DNA of 64,000 nt. Source: Morinoia aosen. Lineage: Eukaryota; Arthropoda; Malacostraca; Amphipoda; Talitridae. Made by a program: the position numbers and the translations under genes. A model generated the notes under the pieces. It had not been told where the DNA came from and ran no database searches. It saw nothing but the letters and a program-made list of their open reading frames with translations. Each line of letters starts with the position of its first letter. Within the stretch, counting starts at the first letter, position 1. The DNA is taken from the NCBI GenBank assembly GCA_030386875.1, contig CM059579.1, positions 93,320,383 through 93,384,382 of the forward strand, given 5' to 3'. Below, in pieces: positions 57,415 through 64,000 of the stretch.

Positions 57415-57735
57415 GGAAAACAGCTTGTGTCTATGGGAATTAGCGCTCCCAGGGGAAATACGTAAGGTCCCGAGCTTTACTTAAAGGAGGCCTTCGTTTA
57501 CTTGAAATAGAATAGTTTTTTGTTTTGTTGCACACCGTATTTTTTCGGTTCACTACTTCTGTCTTTCAGCACCTACTACTTTCTTTTTCAACTTTCATTT
57601 TGTTTTATGAACTACTTTCTCAACTTTTTATGCACCTTGGGCTTGGATTCCGCGTTCCGTTAACTCCATACTAGATGGTGCTTTCATCCTTCTTGCTTTC
57701 GAACATCTTTGTTGTGGTAAAGGAGGTTGAAACTT
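57415..57735 (+). repeat. Dispersed repeat family, copy at 57.4 kb
   Basis: GGGAATTAGCGCTCCCAGGG, GTAAGGTCCCGAGCT, TTTTTCGGTTCACTACTTCT, CAGCACCTACTACTTTCTTT and CCATACTAGATGGTGCTTTC in family order. Confidence 0.75.
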
Positions 57736-58014
57736 ACATATAATCAATCAGGCTATTAGATTCTGAACGTTGCTTGTAGTTTGCTCATAGTTGTACTGAA
57801 TCACCGGAGTGCCAAATTTTGATCTCATTTTCGAACTCAAAATTGAACTCTCCTTGAAAACAAAGTAAATTTGGAAGGGCTCTAATTTCTGATCTATTGC
57901 ATCTAAAAATCTAAATTAAGTCTACATGAAGTTAACGTCTTTCTCTGACTTTTTAATTCACTCAGTTTTTGTGTTCAAGAAGGGTGGGAGCTGAGCTCCA
58001 TGGAATGAGCCCAC

Positions 58015-58592
58015 CATGGAGCTAGGATATATGGAGGGAGCATAGCCGTCTGTGAAGAGAACCAGTTTTTGAGATTTCTCCTCTGTCTGTGGTAACCAAT
58101 AGCCGTCTCGCAAGTATGACGTCAGCACGGAAGCCAGTTACCTCCTGACCACGCTGGGATGCGCACACGCTCGCTGAATGCTCTTCCAGCTGTTGAGTTT
58201 TTCGTTAATCATTAATTTGGGATTCTAAGACTCCGAAAGATAATAAATTGTGTTTCCTCACTTGAGGACACTTAATAATATCAAAATTGCTAGCAAAGAT
58301 ACATTTAGAGTTGAAAACTATAAAGATTACAGGCCCTTGAATATAACAAATTAGAGAGCGACTTGCACGCGCCCTCATCCTTCGATTTGTGGAGCGGTAC
58401 TAATCTTGCTTTGGAAAATGGGAGGGCGAATCGTAGAGGAGGTGAGGAGACGAGGAGGAGCCAACTTCAGCCAAGCGTCTGTGGTTGGCTCACGTGTGGG
58501 GCCTTGCCAATGCCCCAGTCTCCCAACTTTTGCAGCTAATTTGAACCCGATTGGAATCGGCTATGCTCCCTCCAGTATATCCTAGCTCCATG
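58015..58592. mobile_element. 578-bp MITE, CATGGAGCTAGGATATA family
   Basis: Ends CATGGAGCTAGGATATA and TATATCCTAGCTCCATG, with subterminal GGAGGGAGCATAGCCG, and a perfect 8-bp target duplication GAGCCCAC (58,007-58,014; 58,593-58,600). No ORF. An inverted dimer of the same family is at 62.4 kb. Confidence 0.93.
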
Positions 58593-58624
58593 GAGCCCAC
58601 GGACCAGGAGAATTCAAAATAGGG

Positions 58625-59005
58625 ATGCTTAGCCCCTCCAGGGGATACAACTATTCTATGTATGGGAATTAGCGCTACCTAGGGAGAATTTGTTGCCATG
58701 ACCTCAGTAAGGTACGACGTCTTTTTCTTGGAATAAACTTTTTTTTGGTTCGTTACGGAAAATCTGTTATTGATTCACTATTATCCTATTTTTCAGCACC
58801 TCTGGCTTCCTTCTTAGTCGACTTTCATAACCTATCATTTCTTAACCTTCCTTCTTGACTTACAGCTTATAAGCGCACGGGATCCTTCACACAAACTCCC
58901 CTTGTGCATAGATTGGACGTTCCCTTAACTCCATACTAAATAATGCCTTCATCACTCCTGTCTTTGACGATCGTTGAAGCGGCAAGGGAGGCTAAAACTA
59001 GTTCA
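58625..59005 (+). repeat. Dispersed repeat family, copy at 58.6 kb
   Basis: CCAGGGGATACAACTATTCT, GGGAATTAGCGCT, TTTTTCAGCACCTCTGGCTT, CCATACTAAATAATGCCTTC and GCAAGGGAGGCTAAAAC in family order. 59,010-59,650 holds only two inverted copies of a GAAACGTYC motif (59,360 and 59,555). Confidence 0.7.
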
Positions 59006-59730
59006 TAATCAATGAATCATGGCCATGGTGACACATGCAGCAGAGTCGGTAGGCTCGACACGACGAGGGCTGGGCTAGGTTGTTTATCTTCGGGGGGTAC
59101 AGCTTGAGTTCGGGAGCAACATCTTCGACCTTAAATCAGTCCTACTGCATGTGGTGCAGTGCCAGGTTTTTCAAAGTCTTGTCTGAAGATGCCTATTCGG
59201 TTCAGGATTGAGTTTGTGATAGTTCTGAGTAATTTTCACGAGGATACAAATAAGTGTTTTGAAATCTGCATATTCGAATTATTAATATAAGTGCCAAGAT
59301 AAACGTCTTTAATGAGATCATTATGTATTTAGGAAAGCCAACGAATGCATATTTGGGACGTTTCGACCTCCATGGTCATTATCAACCTGAAAACGAGTAG
59401 AAAAAAATAGTAATATATCAAATTTACATCAATCATAGAAAAAAAGCAAAGCAAAAAATCAAAGGAACAAAATAATAAAATGTTCTGTATTACTAAAACG
59501 TTGGTTGTGGCGGTTAAAATTTATTGCATGTCATAATTGTTAATAATGATCCTGGAGATCGAAACGTTCCCATTTTTTATTCATTAACTTTCCAAAATAA
59601 AAAATGATCTGACTTGCATCTAGGCACTTATTTTTTTTAATTTTTATAACTGATGTCATGATCATGCAACACTTGATATGTAAGCCATTCGAGTGTGTTT
59701 TTACGAAACTTATATTTACATTTGTTTCAG

Positions 59731-59912
59731 CTGAAATGGAACTGCAGACACTAAAAACGTTCTCCTCGTCCCATTACGCCACAAAGGCTGAAGTCCATCG
59801 GGCTTTGGCAAAGGCACTTGGAATTGCCAGATTTTCCAAAGCACGAGGGCTCTTCGAAAGGCTGTGGCGTAGGGACGAGGAGTTTAAGCGTGAGATGGAG
59901 CGGATGTTGATC
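59731..59912 (+). CDS. Well-formed coding exon of unknown protein
   Basis: A strong acceptor (TTTGTTTCAG) and donor (GTAAGT) flank 60 open codons: EMELQTLKTFSSSHYATKAE, VHRALAKALGIARFSKARGL, FERLWRRDEEFKREMERMLI. It is helical, rich in Arg/Lys/Glu/Leu, and looks like a compact helical domain with a conserved LF..LW motif. I do not recognise the family. It precedes the kinesin copy C fragment on the same strand by about 100 bp plus the minisatellite, but no splice link can be shown. Confidence 0.55.
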
Positions 59913-60098
59913 GTAAGTATGAATATCTTTTGATTTTACGTGTAACTAAAATTCTTACGTGGACCGGAATGCAAACACAGAATATGACAAATGTAAAACT
60001 CGCACAGATTACATTGCTGGGACTAGCGATAAACTATATTCCTTTGCTGATTTTGTACTCTACTAGTCTGATTTCTAATCTCTTCTTCCTACTATAAC

Positions 60099-61770
60099 AC
60101 GCGACTCTGGAGTGGCGACCCCCACCCTCAAACACGCGACTCTGGAGTAGCGACCCCACCCTCAAACACGCGACCCCACCCTCAAACACGCGACTCTGGA
60201 GTAGCGACCCCACCCTCAAACACGCGACTCTGGAGTAGCGATCCCACCCTCAAACACGCGACTCTGGAGTAGCGACCCCACCCTCAAACACGCGACTCTG
60301 GAGTAGCGACCCCACCCTCAAACACGCGACTCTGGAGTAGCGACCCCACCCTCAAACACGCGACTCTGGATTAGCGACCCCACCCTCAAACACGCGACTC
60401 TGGAGTAGCGACCCCACCCTCAAACACGCGACTCTGGAGTAGCGACCCCACCCTCAAACACGCGACTCTGGAGTAGCGACCCCACCCTCAAACACGCGAC
60501 TCTGGAGTAGCGACCCCACCCTCAAACACGCGACTCTGGAGTAGCGACCCCACCCTCAAACACGCGACTCTGGAGTAGCGACCCCACCCTCAAACACGCG
60601 ACTCTGGAGTAGCGACCCCACCCTCAAACACGCGACTCTGGAGTAGCGACCCCACCCTCAAACACGCGACTCTGGAGTAGCGACCCCACCCTCAAACACG
60701 CGACTCTGGAGTAGCGACCCCACCCTCAAACACGCGACTCTGGAGTAGCGACCCCACCCTCAAACACGCGACTCTGGAGTAGCGACCCCACCCTCAAACA
60801 CGCGACTCTGGAGTAGCGACCCCACCCTCAAACACGCGACTCTGGAGTAGCGACCCCACCCTCAAACACGCGACTCTGGAGTAGCGACCCCACCCTCAAA
60901 CACGCGACTCTGGAGTAGCGACCCCACCCTCAAACACGCGACTCTGGAGTAGCGACCCCACCCTCAAACACGCGACTCTGGAGTAGCGACCCCACCCTCA
61001 AACACGCGACTCTGGAGTAGCGACCCCACCCTCAAACACGCGACTCTGGAGTAGCGACCCCACCCTCAAACACGCGACTCTGGAGTAGCGACCCCACCCT
61101 CAAACACGCGACTCTGGAGTAGCGACCCCACCCTCAAACACGCGACTCTGGAGTAGCGACCCCACCCTCAAACACGCGACTCTGGAGTAGCGACCCCACC
61201 CTCAAACACGCGACTCTGGAGTAGCGACCCCACCCTCAAACACGCGACTCTGGAGTAGCGACCCCACCCTCAAACACGCGACTCTGGAGTAGCGACCCCA
61301 CCCTCAAACACGCGACTCTGGAGTAGCGACCCCACCCTCAAACACGCGACTCTGGAGTAGCGACCCCACCCTCAAACACGCGACTCTGGAGTAGCGACCC
61401 CACCCTCAAACACGCGACTCTGGAGTAGCGACCCCACCCTCAAACACGCGACTCTGGAGTAGCGACCCCACCCTCAAACACGCGACTCTGGAGTAGCGAC
61501 CCCACCCTCAAACACGCGACTCTGGAGTAGCGACCCCACCCTCAAACACGCGACTCTGGAGTAGCGACCCCACCCTCAAACACGCGACTCTGGAGTAGCG
61601 ACCCCACCCTCAAACACGCGACTCTGGAGTAGCGACCCCACCCTCAAACACGCGACTCTGGAGTAGCGACCCCACCCTCAAACACGCGACTCTGGAGTAG
61701 CGACCCCACCCTCAAACACGCGACTCTGGAGTAGCGACCCCACCCTCAAACACGCGACTCTGGAGTTGCG
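60099..61770 (+). repeat. 34-bp minisatellite, ~49 almost identical units
   Basis: The unit is CGCGACTCTGGAGTAGCGAC CCCACCCTCAAACA. Only the first units (one shortened), one ATTAGCG variant near 60,370 and the last (GAGTTGCGAC) differ. It lies in the intron before the last exon of kinesin copy C. In copy B the same intron position has a single unexpanded stretch (49,690-49,712 on the plus strand). Confidence 0.97.
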
Positions 61771-61922
61771 ACTTCTGAACCAAACTCGGACTCTTCAACC
61801 CTTGAAATCAAGCACTTAGCGCACTCAATATTATCGTTCTCGTGAGAAAAATTCAATGTTCATCATTACATTTTAGGCTGCCTGGATTTGGCGAGATATT
61901 TGCGCGACTCTCGTTATTACAG

Positions 61923-62095
61923 CATAATCACATGCCGTTCCTGGGCTCGTTGTTAACGCGCTTCCAGCAACCAGACGTGGAGAGGAATTCCATAATTTGT
62001 TTCATGGTTACGTTCGATCCGTTGGAAGCATTCGTATCTATGAACGCTCTGAGGTTTGCCTGTAGCTTAAACACACTCAGAATGGGGAAAAAATG
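61923..62095 (+). CDS. Kinesin-14 copy C, last exon, open frame
   Basis: ATTACAG then HNHMPFLGSLLTRFQQPDVE, RNSIICFMVTFDPLEAFV, ALRFACSLNTLRMGKK, TGA. It aligns with the kinesin-14 end (NHVP(Y/F)RNSKLTRFLQPSLGGNSK..M...(I/F)DPLEAFVNETLNSLRFA), but the P-loop-supporting RNSK and SLGGN motifs are changed (LGSL, DVERN). It is therefore a diverged duplicate, possibly a pseudogene that has not yet acquired stops. The frame extends upstream to 61,842 without support. Confidence 0.6.
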
Positions 62096-62443
62096 AAGAT
62101 TTTAAATTTGAAATTCCTCTACCCTTTTACGAGGTATCTCTTTGCAAATCCTTTCGTTGAGGACGTCTAAGTTTTACAAATTGACGTAAAATTTTACGAA
62201 TTTCTTTATTAGGCTGACTCTAACATGTCCTCAGTTTCTCCTAGTTCTATTAGTCTCTTTTCATATCATGATTGCTTCACCATTCGTGAAAAGTAACTTC
62301 TACTCACAGATGTCTCTTTGAGTAACGTCATTATAACTGCGCAACGCGTTTCGTCTGTGCGGACATCTTCAGGCTTAACTGGATATTTTAAGGGTGGGTT
62401 CGCAGCTACACGGTCGAATGCTGGTGCGGTGACTGCTGTGAAC

Positions 62444-63606
62444 CATGGAGCTAGGATATATGGAGGGAGCATAGCCGTCTGTGAAGAGAACCAGTTTTTG
62501 AGATTTCTCCTCTGTCTGTGGTAACCAATAGCCGTCTCGCAAGTGTGACGTCAGCACGGAAGCCAGTTACCTCCTGACCACGCTGGGATGCGCACACGCT
62601 CGCTGAATGCTCTTCCAGCTGTTGAGTTTTTCGTTAATCATTAATTTGGGATTCTAAGACTCCGAAAGATAATAAATTGTGTTTCCTCACTTGAGGACAC
62701 TTAATAATATCAAAATTGCTAGCAAAGATACATTTAGAGTTGAAAACTATAAAGATTACAGACCCTTGAATATAACAAATTAGAGAGCGACTTGCACGCG
62801 CACCTCATCCTTCGATTTGTGGAGCGGTACTAAACTTGCTTTGGAAAATCGGAGGGCGAATCGTAGAGGTGAGGAGGCGAGGAGGAGCCAACTTCAGCCA
62901 AGCGTCTGTGGTTGGCTCACGTGTGGGGCCTTGCTAAGGTCCCAGTCTCCCAACTTTTGCAGCTAATTTGAACCCGATTGAAATCGGCTATGCTCCCTCC
63001 AGTATATCCTAGCATGGAGCTAGGATATACTGGAAGGAGCATAGCCGATTCCAATCGGGTTCAAATAAGCTGCAAAAGTTGGGAGACTGGGGCATTGGCA
63101 AGGCCCCACACGTGAGCCAACCACAGACGCTTGGCTGAAGTTGGCTCCTCCTCGCCTCCTCACCCCCTCTACGATTCGCCCTCCCATTTTCCAAAGCAAG
63201 ATAAGTACCGCTCCACAAATCGAAGGATGAGGTGCGCGTGCAAGTCGCTCTCTAATTTATTATATTCAAGGGCCTGTAATCTTTATAGTTTTTACCTCTA
63301 AATGTATCTTCGCTAGTAATTTTGATATTATTAAGTGTCCTCAAGTGAGGAAACACAATTTATTATCTTTCGGAGTCTTAGAATCCCAAATTAATGATGG
63401 ACGGTTAACACAACAGCCCGAAGAGCATTCAGCGAGCGTGTGCGCATCCCAGCGTAGTCAGGAGGTAACTGGCTTCCGTGCTGACGTCACACTTGCGAGA
63501 TGGCTATTGGTTACCACAGGCGTAGGAGAAATCTCAAAAACTGGTTCTCTTCACAGACGGCTATGCTCCCTCCATATATCCTAGCTCCATGTATCCTAGC
63601 TCCATG
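62444..63606. mobile_element. Inverted dimer of the CATGGAGCTAGG MITE
   Basis: Two copies of the 58.0-kb MITE joined tail to tail near 63,012 (TATATCCTAG|CATGGAGCTAGG), giving a ~1.16-kb palindrome. A single perfect 8-bp target duplication CTGTGAAC (62,436-62,443; 63,607-63,614) surrounds the pair, so it inserted as one unit. The final terminus is partly repeated (TATCCTAGCTCCATG twice). Confidence 0.93.
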
Positions 63607-63857
63607 CTGTGAACGCAGTGCCCAGTTTGGTTGGCTGCGGAACTTCTAACGAGGAAGGATGCTGTACAGTCATTTTAGTAAATCTTGGCAAATGGCGAGG
63701 CGGTTGAAGGAAGGTTGGTGAAATCGAGGCGTACAGTTGTGGTCAAAACTCTGTGTGGAGTTTTAGGGTGCGCATTGCGCACAGTTCCAGTATTTTGGTT
63801 ATTGACAAACGGGTTTTTGTTTTGAATGAGAATTGCCGCGTTTGTTAGCCCTTCAAC

Positions 63858-64000
63858 CAGGGTTGCCATATTGGCCTTTTTAAGGCCAAATATCACAAAT
63901 CTGGCTTTTTTTGCAAGCGTTTGGCTTCGAGACTATAGGTTTGGCCTTTTTCTTAAATTAGGCTTTTTTCTGGCTTTTTTAGTCATTTTCCGGTTTTTGT
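63858..64000. mobile_element. hAT-like element, left part, cut by the window end
   Basis: CAGGGTTGCCATATTGGCCT and AAGGCCAAATATCACAAAT are the reverse complement of the right end of the 47,997-49,141 element. Only the terminal ~140 bp are in view. Confidence 0.85.

Overview
This is eukaryotic nuclear DNA from an invertebrate animal. The evidence is GT-AG exons, AATAAA signals, non-LTR retrotransposons, hAT, PIF/Harbinger, mariner-like and piggyBac-like transposons, a tRNA-derived SINE and very many minisatellites. The calsyntenin and kinesin-14 sequences and a DUF4817-type transposase fragment make an arthropod my best guess, but that is inference. There are no prokaryotic genes, no CRISPR array, no rRNA and no free-standing tRNA gene. 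Most of the long open frames in the window are tandem repeats, not genes.

1-6.4 kb (+ strand): the last six exons of a calsyntenin gene. They encode the end of the extracellular part, the membrane span, and a cytoplasmic tail with two W-D-D motifs and the conserved C-terminus. At least three exon-intron junctions lie inside tandem repeats that contain the splice site itself: the acceptor of exon 1529, the acceptor of exon 4246, and the donor after 4430, which is amplified about 49 times. A fourth junction, the donor after 1648, is duplicated once. Two lesions (a frameshift near 2537 and an in-frame TAG at 4347) are either assembly errors or signs of a truncated or decaying copy.

6.4-13.8 kb: repeat-rich DNA with a 3' UTR minisatellite, a 27/28-bp minisatellite, microsatellites, a fold-back element nested in another inverted repeat, and two adjacent minisatellites. 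13.9-19.0 kb: a CR1/L2-like non-LTR element cut in half inside its reverse transcriptase by a second copy of the fold-back element, followed by a tRNA-derived SINE. 19-22.1 kb: a possible minus-strand exon whose acceptor lies at the edge of a minisatellite carrying the same acceptor motif, and a 13-bp minisatellite.

22.3-31.1 kb: an 8.9-kb region bounded by hAT-type inverted termini and a 7/8-matching target duplication; it has no transposase of its own and is filled with smaller palindromic elements. 33.7-41.9 kb: two PIF/Harbinger elements. The second is 7.2 kb and has absorbed a hAT element and two LINE pieces. 43.4-49.1 kb: three hAT-like elements with 8-bp target duplications; one holds an almost complete transposase.

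47.6-53.2 kb and 60-63.8 kb: three related copies of the 3' end of a kinesin-14 (KIFC1/Ncd-like) motor gene. Copy A (53.2 to 50.07 kb, minus) has four exons with lesions, copy B (49.9 to 49.4 kb, minus) is a relic, and copy C (60-62.1 kb, plus) keeps an open last exon but carries a 34-bp minisatellite of about 49 units in its intron. Copies B and C sit in one duplicated segment, later interrupted by different transposons. Between and around them lie a MITE turned into a tandem repeat (54 kb), a piggyBac-like element with a third fold-back copy inside (56-57 kb), a 578-bp MITE with an inverted dimer, and an unidentified but well-formed coding exon at 59.73 kb.
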